Positions 43,083 through 52,183 are shown, numbered from the stretch's first letter. The stretch: 64,000 bases of DNA from an uncultured Coriobacteriales bacterium (GCA_934636245.1 CAKUAI010000016.1:1-64000); one strand, 5' to 3'. The notes: generated by a model from the sequence alone, not told the origin. Translations and numbers: made by a program.

Positions 43083-44351
43083 ATGAACATTGCAATTGCT
43101 GGTACTGGTTACGTTGGTTTGTCGCTTGCTTGCTTGCTGGCGCAGCACAATGACGTCGTCGCTGTGGACGTCGTGCCCGAGAAGGTCGCTATGCTTCAGC
43201 GCTGGGAGAGCCCCATCCGCGATGAGGAGATTGAGCGCTTCCTGGCCGGCGCAAAGTCGGGGGAGCGCCCGCTGTCCCTCACTGCCACCATGGACGGCGA
43301 GGCTGCCTACAAGCAGGCCGAGCTTGTCGTGATCGCCACCCCCACGAACTACGACCCCGCGCGCAACTTCTTCGACACCCGCTACGTCGAGCAGGTCGTG
43401 GAGCTCGTGCTCAAGGTCAACCCCGCCGCCGTCATGGTCGTGAAGTCCACGGTGCCCGTGGGCTATGCCGAGGGCCTGTGCGAGCGTTACCCCGAGGGCC
43501 GTTTCCTTTTCTCGCCGGAGTTCCTGCGTGAGGGCCACGCCCTTTACGACAACCTGCACCCCTCCCGCATCATCGTGGGTGTGCCGGGCAACGCCGCCGA
43601 GCACGAGCTGCTTGAGGAGAAGGCCTGGGGGTTTGCCCACCTGCTGGAGGGCGGCGCGGACCCCGCCGAGCGTGACCGCGAGAACGCCGACGGTTCGCAC
43701 GGCATCCCCGAGCTCGTGATGGGCTCCACCGAGGCTGAGGCCGTCAAGCTCTTCGCCAACACCTACCTGGCGCTGCGCGTCGCGTATTTCAACGAGCTGG
43801 ACACGTATGCCTGCTCCAGGGGCCTGGATGCTCGCAAGGTCATCGAGGGCGTGTGCCTGGAGCCCCGCATTGGCTCGCACTACAACAACCCCTCCTTTGG
43901 CTACGGTGGTTACTGCCTGCCTAAGGATACCAAGCAGCTTCTCGCCAACTACAAGGACGTCCCCCAGAACCTCATCGAGGCCATCGTCGACGCCAACCGC
44001 ACCCGCAAGGACTTTGTCTCCGAGGAGATTCTGAAGCGCGTGGCCGACCTGGTCTACTCCGGCGCCGCAGCTCCCGTGGTGGGTGTGTACCGCCTCACCA
44101 TGAAGACCGGCTCGGACAACTTCCGCGCCAGCTCCATCCAGGGCGTCATGAAGCGCGTGAAGGCCAAGGGCGTGCCCGTAGTGGTCTACGAGCCCACGCT
44201 CGACGCCCCCGACTTCTTTGGCTCCGAGGTTACGCACGACCTTGAGGACTTCAAGCGCCGTTGCGATGTCATCGTCGCCAACCGCTGGTCCGCCGACCTT
44301 GACGACGTCGCCGACAAGGTGTACACGAGGGATTTGTTCGGCAGGGATTAA
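43083..44351 (+). CDS. ugd: UDP-glucose 6-dehydrogenase
   Basis: The 422-residue protein has the N-terminal NAD motif IAGTGYVGLSLACLLAQHN, VVIATPTNYD, the STVPVGYAE segment, FLREGHALYDNLHPSRIIVG, and the catalytic-cysteine motif NPSFGYGGYCLPKDTKQLLA. It oxidises UDP-glucose to UDP-glucuronate, feeding the epimerase upstream. AAGGAG precedes the ATG. It is separated from the neighbours by 156 and 24 bases. Confidence 0.94.
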   Translation: MNIAIAGTGYVGLSLACLLAQHNDVVAVDVVPEKVAMLQRWESPIRDEEIERFLAGAKSGERPLSLTATMDGEAAYKQAELVVIATPTNYDPARNFFDTRYVEQVVELVLKVNPAAVMVVKSTVPVGYAEGLCERYPEGRFLFSPEFLREGHALYDNLHPSRIIVGVPGNAAEHELLEEKAWGFAHLLEGGADPAERDRENADGSHGIPELVMGSTEAEAVKLFANTYLALRVAYFNELDTYACSRGLDARKVIEGVCLEPRIGSHYNNPSFGYGGYCLPKDTKQLLANYKDVPQNLIEAIVDANRTRKDFVSEEILKRVADLVYSGAAAPVVGVYRLTMKTGSDNFRASSIQGVMKRVKAKGVPVVVYEPTLDAPDFFGSEVTHDLEDFKRRCDVIVANRWSADLDDVADKVYTRDLFGRD

Positions 44352-44375
44352 GTTTTTACCGGTTGGAGCAAGCGC

Positions 44376-45498
44376 ATGAATGTTACCAAAAAAATTTGCT
44401 ATAAAGCACGCAAGGTTTCCCTGGGTTTGCCGCCGATATATGGCATTGCCAAGAAGCGTACGGTTTCTAGCAAGCTTGTTGAGCTTCCAGATGCTTCCGA
44501 GGCTTGCAAGATCCTTGAAGCCGCTTCGCCTCGCCCAGCACGGTGTATGCTTCCCAAAAAGAGAGATTGGCCTGTTGTTCCCGAAGTTGAGGGATCAGTT
44601 ATCGTCCCTTGCTACAATGCGTCCAAGTACGTTGTTGGGTGTGTCGAGTCGGTGCTTGGGCAAAAGACCAGCCGTTCTTTTGAGGTCATCGCTATTGACG
44701 ACGGTTCTGCCGACGAAACCGGTGCGCTGCTTGATAGTTTGGCCGCCAAGGATGCGCGCGTACGTGTTATTCATCAAGGAAATCGTGGCTTCTCGGGCGC
44801 ACGAAACACGGGCATCTCCCTTGCTCGGGGGGGGGGTGCTATTATTCGTAGATTCTGATGACATCCTTGAGCCTGATGCTTTCGAGCTTTTGATGAAAGA
44901 GTACGACAAGGGTGGTTGTGATTTTGTGACGGGTAGTTACAGCACCATGAGCGAAGACGGTTCGAAGGTGGCACCCTTGTCTCAGAGGCGCAGCCAAGGT
45001 GCGCCTTGGGCTCGCGTTTACTCCCGCGAGGTGTGGCGCAACCTCGAGTTTCCGGAGGGCTTCTGGTTTGAGGATACAGTGCAGGCGTATTGTATTAACT
45101 CACGATTCAGAGAATGTTACATTGACCAGGCGCTTTATCGCTATCGAAGCAACGACGAGGGCATCTCCGCAAAGTGTGCACACTTTAAAAAGGGCCTAGA
45201 TACGTTTTGGGTTGTTGACGAAATGCTGAAATGGTGTCGCGATTTAGGTATTGCCTTTGACCAGCGATTGTTCGATCAGACAGTGCGTCAGCTCGGGCCG
45301 TTGATGGATCTTAGGACTGCGGCACTTGACAAACGCGAGAAGCTGGCGTTGTTTTCGGCATGTTGTGAACTCCTGGCATCAGTCCCCGAGTTTGTTGCCA
45401 TCCAGAGCACATCGATGGGTGGCAGATGGGATGACCTGCTTTATTCTTTGCGTACGAGAAACTATGGGTTGTGGAAGCTTGTAGTAGCGGTCCTGTAG
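44376..45498 (+). pseudogene. Glycosyltransferase family 2, out of frame at a G10 tract (probably phase-variable)
   Basis: The first frame (44376-44858) encodes the GT2 start: VEGSVIVPCYNASKYVVGCV, FEVIAIDDGSADETG, GNRGFSGARNTGISLA. It then runs into a stop just after a run of ten G (44827-44836). The following frame continues with LLFVDSDDILEPDAFELL (the GT2 DxD motif) and runs to 45498. Nine G would join them into one protein of about 373 residues; ten puts the gene off. A run of G inside a surface-polysaccharide gene is the classical arrangement for slipped-strand phase variation. A homopolymer sequencing error is the alternative explanation. The rest of the protein is intact, arguing against long-term decay. 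Confidence 0.8.
44827..44836 (+). repeat. Poly(G)10 tract in the GT2 gene
   Basis: Ten consecutive G. The reading frame is on when the count is divisible by three (9 or 12) and off at 10. Confidence 0.9.
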
Positions 45499-45748
45499 TT
45501 TCTCGGGGGTGTTTTTTGGAGGCGAGAAGCGTCCCTGGATTGCGCGGCGAGGGTGTCAGAAGCGTTCTGTGATGTCGGCAGCGCTTTGTTTGATGCAATC
45601 AAAATAGGAATCTGCCAGGATCTATGATATGAGTCGAGCCTGTTGGTGTAGAGGAAGAATGTATAACTGTCGTTTGCTCTTTCCATGCGGGATGTAGCTG
45701 GCTTTGGCGGTAATCAACCCCGGCGTTTTCACGGTGTTCGGAGCTAAT

Positions 45749-46216
45749 ATGGATAAGACGATAACAAATGCGAGACAGCTGGCACACTATGTTGTTAATT
45801 GCTGCACGCGTGATACTAGCCCAATAAGCAATCTTCAATTGCAAAAGATCCTCTATTTTCTTCAGGTCGTTTTCTGCCGAGAAACCGGTATGCTTCTCTT
45901 CTCTGAAGAATTTGAAGCATGGCAGTATGGGCCAGTTTTGCCGGATGTTTACCATGAGTACTCCGTATATGGTGGTACTCCAATAGTTGAGACATATCCA
46001 GCGTCAGAATTCTTCTCGTTACAGCCAATAGAGTCGTTCTTGAGACAAGGGATAAATTGCTTGCGAGCAAAATCTCCTTGGGAGCTCGTGCGGTCGTCTC
46101 ATGCTGAAGGCATGCCATGGAGTAATGTCTGGAATGATGGGGAGGGCTCACACCGGGTGATTCCGAATAGTTTGATATTGGCATCTTACGCAAGCGAGGT
46201 GGCTGCAGATGAGTAA
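45749..46216 (+). CDS. Panacea-domain (DUF4065, SocA/GepA-like) protein, putative antitoxin
   Basis: The 155-residue protein has the Panacea core ISNLQLQKILYFLQ, FSEEFEAWQYGPVLPDVYHEY at about 40-75. These proteins are antitoxins for many unrelated toxins, or proteolytic adaptors. GGAG lies six bases before ATG 45749. Its end overlaps the next gene by eight bases (46209-46216), the order and overlap expected of an antitoxin-toxin pair. A weaker upstream start at 45704 was not chosen. Sequence is much AT-richer than the capsule core. Confidence 0.85.
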   Translation: MDKTITNARQLAHYVVNCCTRDTSPISNLQLQKILYFLQVVFCRETGMLLFSEEFEAWQYGPVLPDVYHEYSVYGGTPIVETYPASEFFSLQPIESFLRQGINCLRAKSPWELVRSSHAEGMPWSNVWNDGEGSHRVIPNSLILASYASEVAADE

Positions 46217-47234
46217 TGCCGCAGGGCCCAAGGGAATGTATGAGGCACTAGAACGGCTGGCAGATTTTTCTAGAGCTTATGAGAATATGTTCGCCGATTC
46301 ACCTTCGCTCGGAAAAGAAGCGCTTGAGCTGCCGTGCATTCCCCACGATGCGAGCCACGACACAAAAGATATTGCATTCGTTACGGCGATGCAGAGACTT
46401 GCGGGTGCCGATTGCCGACTCAGCGAGGAAGATTACAAGACCTGCGCGACTTTCTTCTGCATGCTGTATGGGCAGGAAGGCGACTACAGGCATCAGTATT
46501 CGTCCGTATATAGGGTGATTCTAGGTAGCGGAGGGAACCGCGCCGAGGATACAGAATTCGATAATGGAGTGCCGGCAAGGGCTCGCGTATTGTCAGAGAA
46601 TGTTCGTGGAATTATTGCCTATATGTCCAACCATGAGGAGTATTCTCAGTGTCACGTACTTGAGTGCATGACAAAGCTGCATGATCACATTGAGCTTGAG
46701 AATAGTCGAATGGAGTATTTGACAAATTGGAACCGAGCACAGCAGAATCGTATGGTCCAACTAGACACGGAAATGAAATCGCGCATTTCTCAGTCGAATG
46801 ATGAGTTGGCGAAAAAAGTAGAAGAGGCCAAGCAATCGTTCGAAAGCGATGTAAACAAGGCAAAAACGGATTATGAGAGTACGACTATTGCTGAAATAGA
46901 GAAATCAAGCAAAGCGCTTCAGAGGGACTATGTCAGCATTCTTGGTATCTTTGCAGCCATCGTGATGGCTTTTGTGTCTGGCTCAGTCTACTCAAGTTCC
47001 ATACTTGATAACATGGCCAGTACGGAGCCGTATCGCTTGGTCTTTGTAATGCTGTGCGTCGGCTTATTTATCTTTGACCTCATAGTTGGACTGTTCTATT
47101 TCGTTCTCAAAATGGCAGGCTTGCAGATGGGGAAGAATGCGAAGAACCACCTTCGCGCTGGGAATATTGTCGTAATGCTGTTAATCGTAGCGCTTGCCTT
47201 GAACTTTATTTTTCATTTTTTGCCCAACTGCTAA
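46209..47234 (+). CDS. Coiled-coil membrane protein, putative toxin partner of the Panacea protein
   Basis: The 341-residue protein is of unrecognised family. Residues 1-160 are soluble and mainly helical, 165-235 form a long coiled coil (SNDELAKKVEEAKQSFESDV, repeated Lys/Glu heptads), and three hydrophobic segments follow at about 240-262, 268-295 and 315-336. The start overlaps the Panacea gene, so the two are translationally linked. Panacea antitoxins are known to pair with membrane-acting toxins, and the C-terminal membrane region would suit this. Function is inferred from context only. Confidence 0.6.
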   Translation: MSNAAGPKGMYEALERLADFSRAYENMFADSPSLGKEALELPCIPHDASHDTKDIAFVTAMQRLAGADCRLSEEDYKTCATFFCMLYGQEGDYRHQYSSVYRVILGSGGNRAEDTEFDNGVPARARVLSENVRGIIAYMSNHEEYSQCHVLECMTKLHDHIELENSRMEYLTNWNRAQQNRMVQLDTEMKSRISQSNDELAKKVEEAKQSFESDVNKAKTDYESTTIAEIEKSSKALQRDYVSILGIFAAIVMAFVSGSVYSSSILDNMASTEPYRLVFVMLCVGLFIFDLIVGLFYFVLKMAGLQMGKNAKNHLRAGNIVVMLLIVALALNFIFHFLPNC

Positions 47235-47722
47235 GGGGATAAACAATAGTGCCGCCGTTCTAGCCATGGCTTTGCAGGGGGCGGTCGTGCTTAATTTGCA
47301 GGCATGGTTCGCCGCGAACTGCCCGTGGTCCTCGGTGTTGAGGGCCTTTGCCCGAAGCCTTGCATTCACTTATGTTGGCGAGATGACCAAGAGCTGGCGT
47401 TTGGGATGAGGGCAAGGTGGGCGAATAGCACAATCTAGACGCACGCCTGACGGCTATCTGCTGTTTGCGTTTCAGCACGAGAAGGGGAATCGGCTGCAGA
47501 TGCGTAAGCATTTGCAGCCGATTTGCTATGTGAGGTTGGGTGATAGCGTGAGTCTAGAGCTTGCGGATATGAGGAGGCACGGGGCCATCGTCGCCTGAGC
47601 TGCCGCATGTAACACTTCTGTATGGCTTGACTGTGGCCGTCAGTGGGTTTCTGAGGACGTTCGGTTTGCTTTGCTTTGTTAAAATGCCCTGGTAGGCAGA
47701 CGATTGGCGTGGGAGGTTCTTA
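47235..47722. other. Intergenic region before the DUF4012 gene
   Basis: No gene is supported in these 488 bases. It contains a hairpin at 47488-47523 (AATCGGCTGCAGATG pairing with CATTTGCAGCCGATT), a possible terminator of the Panacea operon although no T run follows. From about 47600 on, the sequence is duplicated upstream of the broken copy at 52110-52225. Confidence 0.55.
47681..47694 (+). promoter_or_regulatory. AAAATGCCCTGGTA motif upstream of DUF4012
   Basis: TTAAAATGCCCTGGTA lies 30-45 bases before the start codon and is kept in the duplicated copy at 52184-52197. TTAAAAT could be a -10 element. Related strings occur at 16145 and 22430. Confidence 0.35.
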
Positions 47723-49597
47723 ATGGCGGCTCATTTCAGGCAGGATGTTGAGCAGGTTTGCTCGGATGAATGCGTGCTTTGCGATTCGATAGACGAGAAG
47801 GGCTGCGGCGAGCACTTGAGTGAGAAACCGCACAGCCATACGCGCCGCGCCTTCGTCGCGGGCGGCGTCTGCCTGGCGGCCGTCGCCGCCGTGGGTGCCG
47901 CTACCCCCGCCATGGCGGCGGACTTCGTCGACGGGCTCAAGGCCAAGGCCGTCGACGTGTCCGACCTGCTCAACGAGACGCTCGCCGCGTTCAAGGAGCT
48001 CGACTTCGCGGGCGCAAGCGAGCTCGCGGCGAAGACTTCCGCCGCCGTCTCGGATTTCCAAGCGCAGATGCAGGGGCCTCTCTGGGGTGCGGCTGAGTGG
48101 ATTCCGGTTCTGGGCCAGGACGTCAAGACGGCGCGCACCCTCGTGGACACGCTCGCCGGCCTGGTGGACGGCGCCCTCGTGCCCGTGTCGCAGGCGCTTT
48201 CCACCGTCGAGCTCGACAGGCTCGTCGTCGCGGAGGGCTCTGACCGGGTCCGGTTCGACGTCGCGGCTATTCAGGCCGTGGCCGACGCAGTCAAGCAGGC
48301 GGCCCCCGTGCTCGACGAGGCCGCCTCCACGGTCGGCGGCATGGGCGAGACGCACGTCGCCCAGCTCACCGAGGCCGTGGACACGGCCAAGGAGAAGATC
48401 GCCCCCCTGGCGGGCGAGCTGGACGAGGCCGCAAGCCTGCTCGGGGCGCTCCCCGGGCTCCTGGGTGCGTCGGGGGAGCGCGTGTACGGCGTGCTTGCGC
48501 AGAACAACGTGGAGATCCGCTCTACCGGCGGCCTCGCCGGCCAGTGCTGCCGGGTCGCGGTGAAGGACGGCCTTCTCAGCCTGAGCGAGGTTGAGGGGGT
48601 CAGGCACTTCATGAACCCGGGGGACGACGAGGCGATGTGCGTCCCCCTGACCGACGAGGAGGTCGCGCTCTACAGCAGGTCGGTGGGCTACATGTCGGTC
48701 AACGTCAACTGCATCCCCGACTTCCCCCGCGTGTGCGACATCTTCAGCCAGCTGTGGTCCGCCACCAATAACGAGCACGTGGACGGCTTCGTCGCCCTCG
48801 ACCCCATCTTCCTGCAGATGCTCATGGGGCTCACGCAGGGGACGCAGACGAGCGACGGCACCGTGCTCGACGGCACAAGCACCGTGCGCGTGCTCATGCA
48901 CGACACGTACTGGAGGAACCTCGACGACTACGCGGCCACCGACGTGTACTTCGCCGAGGCGGCCTCGGCCGCGCTCGACTGCATCATGGGCGGCGTCCCC
49001 TCCATGGACCCGGGGGCCCTGCTGCAGGCCGTGAGGCGCGGCATCGACGGCGGCAACCTGCTCATGTGGGCCTCCGACGCCGAGGAGCAGGCGATCATCG
49101 AGGGACTCGGGGCCTCGGGCGAGGTGACGCTCGACCCCGCCGCGCCCCAGCTCGGCGTCTACCTCAACAACGGCTCCTGGTCGAAGTTCGAGTGGTACCT
49201 CAATATCGACTTCTCCATGGGCGAGGCCGCGGCCAACGCCGACGGCTCGAGGACGTACCCCTGCAGCCTGCGGCTCACCAACGCCATGACGCCCGAGGAG
49301 CTCGAGGCGAGCAACGCCGTCATCACGGGCGGCAACCCGGCGAAGCGCTCCGAGGACGACATGCTCGAGGTGCTCAACCTCTACGCCCCGGCCGGCGGCC
49401 GTATCGAGGTCACGGATCACAACGGGCAGGTCGACCTCGCGGACGACAAGACCTACAGGGGGCTGCAGGTGGTGTGCGGCGAGGCCCACGTCCAGATTGG
49501 CGCGCCCGCCGAGATAACGTTCAACGTGACCGTCTCGCCCGAGGCCGCCCAGGAGCTGAGCGTGCGCATCCCCCCGACGGTGCAGGACTACCGGTAG
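47723..49597 (+). CDS. DUF4012 domain protein, secreted
   Basis: The 624-residue protein has an N-terminal polar region of about 38 residues, a twin-arginine-like export signal (HTRRAFVAGG then a hydrophobic stretch ending AMAA at about 66), helical repeats to about 240, and the DUF4012 domain (about 250-610) with YGVLAQNNVEIRSTGGLAG, GFVALDPIFLQMLMGL and YLNNGSWSKFEWYL. DUF4012 proteins are common in actinobacterial surface-polysaccharide loci and their function is unknown. GGGAGG precedes the start. A decayed copy of its 5' third occurs at 52226-52559. Confidence 0.88.
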   Translation: MAAHFRQDVEQVCSDECVLCDSIDEKGCGEHLSEKPHSHTRRAFVAGGVCLAAVAAVGAATPAMAADFVDGLKAKAVDVSDLLNETLAAFKELDFAGASELAAKTSAAVSDFQAQMQGPLWGAAEWIPVLGQDVKTARTLVDTLAGLVDGALVPVSQALSTVELDRLVVAEGSDRVRFDVAAIQAVADAVKQAAPVLDEAASTVGGMGETHVAQLTEAVDTAKEKIAPLAGELDEAASLLGALPGLLGASGERVYGVLAQNNVEIRSTGGLAGQCCRVAVKDGLLSLSEVEGVRHFMNPGDDEAMCVPLTDEEVALYSRSVGYMSVNVNCIPDFPRVCDIFSQLWSATNNEHVDGFVALDPIFLQMLMGLTQGTQTSDGTVLDGTSTVRVLMHDTYWRNLDDYAATDVYFAEAASAALDCIMGGVPSMDPGALLQAVRRGIDGGNLLMWASDAEEQAIIEGLGASGEVTLDPAAPQLGVYLNNGSWSKFEWYLNIDFSMGEAAANADGSRTYPCSLRLTNAMTPEELEASNAVITGGNPAKRSEDDMLEVLNLYAPAGGRIEVTDHNGQVDLADDKTYRGLQVVCGEAHVQIGAPAEITFNVTVSPEAAQELSVRIPPTVQDYR

Positions 49598-49667
49598 GGG
49601 AGGCGGGGCGCTTGGGTGCTCTGTGGGTGCGTGAAGCGCGGCGGTCTCTCCCGAACGCGAAAGGGAT

Positions 49668-50138
49668 GTGATGACTGCTTTCGAGTTCGAGGGGGATGCG
49701 GCGATTTCCTCCGCGCGTGAAGGTGATACAGGGGTCTCTTTCATGAACGAGGGGGATACGGTGACCGTCCCCGAACCTGAGGGAAGCGCGGCGGTTCACT
49801 TCGATCCAAAAAGCATCCTCGTGACAGGCGGCTGCGGGTTCATCGGGTCGAACTTCGTGCGGTACGTGGTGGAGAGCCATCCCGGCGTGCATGTGACCGT
49901 GCTCGACAAGCTGACCTACGCGGGGAGGCGGGAGAGCATCGCCGGGCTGCCCTCGGACAGGGTCGAGCTCGTCGTGGGCGACATCTGCGACGCCGGGCTT
50001 CTCGACGAGCTTGTCCCTGGGTGCGACGCCGTCGTGCACTGCGCCGCCGAGACCCACAACGACAGCTCCATCGCCGACCCCGAGCCGTTCCTGCGCACGA
50101 ACGTGTTTTGTCAAGTCGAACTGACCCCCATTTGTTAA
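49668..50138 (+). pseudogene. rfbB: dTDP-glucose 4,6-dehydratase, 5' fragment
   Basis: The frame holds a poorly conserved ~45-residue extension and then the RfbB start: ILVTGGCGFIGSNFVRYVVE (NAD site), LDKLTYAGRRESIAGLP, and CAAETHNDSSIADPEPF. At about 50104 homology stops abruptly where insertion-like sequence begins, and the frame ends after eight more codons. The catalytic YxxxK region is missing, so this copy cannot be active. The missing 3' part is found in a second copy at 52563-53440, sharing about 170 nearly identical bases (49940-50108 and 52568-52737). Confidence 0.85.
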
Positions 50139-50240
50139 GTAGAGCTGGTTGAGAGATTCAATCAGCTATTTTGTTGAACCATTGGTCGGATTCTCATCCG
50201 AGAGATTCCAAGAGACCGCTATATCATATCGAGCCGGATT
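50105..50240. mobile_element. Probable insertion-sequence remnant
   Basis: Sequence beginning TGTCAAGTCGAACTGACCCC (from 50109) interrupts rfbB. Such TGTCAA...TGACCCCC ends are typical of IS3-group elements by general resemblance. No transposase gene remains, so only an end or scar is present. Confidence 0.4.
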
Positions 50241-50317
50241 GCGACGGCGTCGACGAGCTCGTCGACCCGCTGTCTAGCGTAAAGATCGACGCCGATACCG
50301 GGGAGGTGCTCAAATGA
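50153..50317 (+). pseudogene. C-terminal fragment of an unidentified gene
   Basis: An open stretch of about 54 codons without start codon ends ...ELVDPLSSVKIDADTGEVLK at a TGA overlapping the next ATG (AAATGA). The overlap and a GGGGAGG site indicate an originally functional two-gene arrangement whose upstream part was lost. I do not recognise the family. Confidence 0.35.
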
Positions 50318-50559
50318 CGCAGGGCAAGGCCAGGGATAAAGGAGCCCGCGAATCGAAGGTCCTTGAGGACGTCTTGTCGCTTTGCCTTTCGTCTGGCGGG
50401 CAAAGAGCCAAGGCGGCTCGAAAACTCGCGGGCGAGGCCGATTCGAGTGTAGAGAGCCCCGATATCAGGGTTAGCATTGCTAATCGGGACGCAATCTCCT
50501 CTTCACTGCAGCCTGCTTTTTGCAGAGTGCGCGCATTCTTCAGAGCAATAGCTTTGTAG
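50314..50559 (+). pseudogene. Possible truncated gene of unknown function
   Basis: An 81-codon frame starts at an ATG overlapping the previous stop, with GGGGAGG upstream. The first ~50 residues (SKVLEDVLSLCLSSGGQRAK and so on) are polar and protein-like; the remainder looks random. It is probably the 5' end of a gene truncated by rearrangement. No family was recognised. Confidence 0.3.
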
Positions 50560-50660
50560 TGATGGAGTTGTGAGGCCTCCCAAATTTGTCGTCCGGACGC
50601 AGTGCCAAACTATTCCGTAGCTTCGTGTGTACTTGGGCCGTGTTTAGTGAAAGGTGACAA

Positions 50661-50849
50661 ATGCCCGACTTTGCAGTTGTGTTTGACGGAATTGGGTCGT
50701 CGATAATCGGGGCGATTGTAGGTGCAGTCGTTAGTGCCGCCATATCTATTCCTGTTAGCTATAAGGCTGGGCAGCGTTCGGTGAAACAAACACAGAAAGC
50801 TGGGGACGGAGCCAATCAGGTTCAGATAGGGGAGATTGATGGCCGATAA
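50661..50849 (+). CDS. Small membrane protein with C-terminal Gln-rich motif shared with the next gene
   Basis: The 62-residue product has one hydrophobic segment (about 10-33, GSSIIGAIVGAVVSAAISIP), a basic stretch and the C-terminal motif KQTQKAGDGANQVQIGEI. The following gene begins with KQIQRAGDNSSQFQ, a clearly related motif. The frame overlaps the next gene by 11 bases, so the two are translationally coupled. No family is recognised. The VQIG-containing motif resembles RHIM-like amyloid signalling motifs that link effectors to receptors in bacterial conflict systems. That reading is an inference from pattern only. Confidence 0.6.
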   Translation: MPDFAVVFDGIGSSIIGAIVGAVVSAAISIPVSYKAGQRSVKQTQKAGDGANQVQIGEIDGR

Positions 50850-51957
50850 GCAAATTCAGAGAGCCGGCGATAACTCCTCGCAGTTCCAGGCACAGAATCA
50901 GACCATCATCGTCAACAATGGCATACCCGAAGATCGAGTGCATGCCATCGTTAACGAAGAATGCGAAAGGGTTGCAAAGACCTGCATCTCGGAATCGAAG
51001 TTGGTTGTCGAGCAACGTCTTGGACAATTCCGCACTGAGTTTTTTGGTGCCGTTGCCGATCGTGCCCAGTTACTCTCTGCTCTACAAGAACCGTCGTGTG
51101 TAGATGCCTTGGGAAAGGCGGCAAGGGCTGCGACGATGACCGACGAGAAGCGCGATAAGGAGCTCTTGTCTGAACTTCTGGTCAAGCGATTTGAATCGCC
51201 AAAGGACCGTCGTGTGGCGGCCGGCGTCAGCAAGGCGATTGATATTGTTGAATATCTCACTGATGAAGAGTTGACCGGGTTAACGGTGTACTTTGCTGTG
51301 AGCCAGTATACGCCTGCCGCTCCGAGCATTAGCGCGGGTCTTGAGACATTGGACAACGTGTTTGGCTCGCTTATTATCGGAGAGCTACCTCGTGGTGGTG
51401 ACTGGATAGACGAACTTGATGTGCACGGGGCTCTTCGAGTAGATTCCCTCTCGAGCTTGAAGTCTATCGCGGACTACTATTTCGAAGCTCTTAGCGGGTA
51501 CACTGTCTGCGGCGTCAAAGAAGGTTCAGACCAGGAACAAGAGGTTTTGGCGATTCTCGCTGAAGTGGGGTTGTCAAATGACTATCTCGTCGAGCACGAA
51601 CTGAATCCTGGGTATAAACGGATGAACTTGAGGCTCATCGATGACTTCAGCGACGTTCGTTTAATTAGCTACCAGAGCGATGGCAGCCAGTGTAGTTACG
51701 TGCCCTCACGCGAGCAGCTGGATGCCTATGCTCGCGTCGCGAATTTGTGCAAAAGTAACGAATGCGACGCTGTAATAACGGAAAACCTGGAGAAGGCGAT
51801 TCGTCGATATCCTTCAATTTCGAAAGTGTGCGATTGGTGGCAGGCCATCCCGGGGGCTCCTACGATTACCGGCGTTGGGAAATGCATTGCCGATGTGAAT
51901 GCGAGAAGGCTCAATCCGCAGCTTCCTGAGCTTAACGATAAGAAAACGGACAATTGA
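50839..51957 (+). CDS. LPO_1073/Vpar_1526-like protein, putative conflict-system component
   Basis: The 372-residue soluble protein begins with KQIQRAGDNSSQFQAQNQ followed by TIIVNNGIPEDRVHAIVNEE, the N-terminal pattern I associate with the LPO_1073/Vpar_1526 family of unknown function. The remainder is largely helical (about 40-230) and then mixed, without recognised catalytic motifs. ATG 50839 was chosen with GGGGAG upstream. It lies on an insert between two broken rfbB parts, with a small membrane protein immediately before it. The family name is from memory and moderately certain. Confidence 0.6.
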   Translation: MADKQIQRAGDNSSQFQAQNQTIIVNNGIPEDRVHAIVNEECERVAKTCISESKLVVEQRLGQFRTEFFGAVADRAQLLSALQEPSCVDALGKAARAATMTDEKRDKELLSELLVKRFESPKDRRVAAGVSKAIDIVEYLTDEELTGLTVYFAVSQYTPAAPSISAGLETLDNVFGSLIIGELPRGGDWIDELDVHGALRVDSLSSLKSIADYYFEALSGYTVCGVKEGSDQEQEVLAILAEVGLSNDYLVEHELNPGYKRMNLRLIDDFSDVRLISYQSDGSQCSYVPSREQLDAYARVANLCKSNECDAVITENLEKAIRRYPSISKVCDWWQAIPGAPTITGVGKCIADVNARRLNPQLPELNDKKTDN

Positions 51958-52183
51958 TGGACTTGGTGGTCTGCTTGTTCTTTGCCCGCGCGTTCGTTTC
52001 GAATTGCGCGGGTTTTCTTTTCTTGCCTGAATGCAATGTCCTGCCTGGCGTGAGCTGCTGCCGTGTGAGGCCAGGCAGACTGAGCACGGGGGTAATGCTG
52101 CTTCGGTCTATCGTATGGAATGCTTCTGTATGGCGTGGTTGTAGCTGCTGGTAGGTTCCCGAGGACGTTCGGCTCGGTTTGTT

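Noticed and set aside
42033..44237. Long open frame on the minus strand (734 codons)
   Set aside because: It lies opposite two well-supported genes (UDP-glucuronate epimerase and ugd) and has the His/Val/Gly/Leu-rich composition of antisense frames in GC-rich DNA.
47720..49744. Long minus-strand frame opposite the DUF4012 gene
   Set aside because: Composition and position mark it as an antisense shadow; the plus-strand gene has a signal sequence, a domain and a ribosome binding site.
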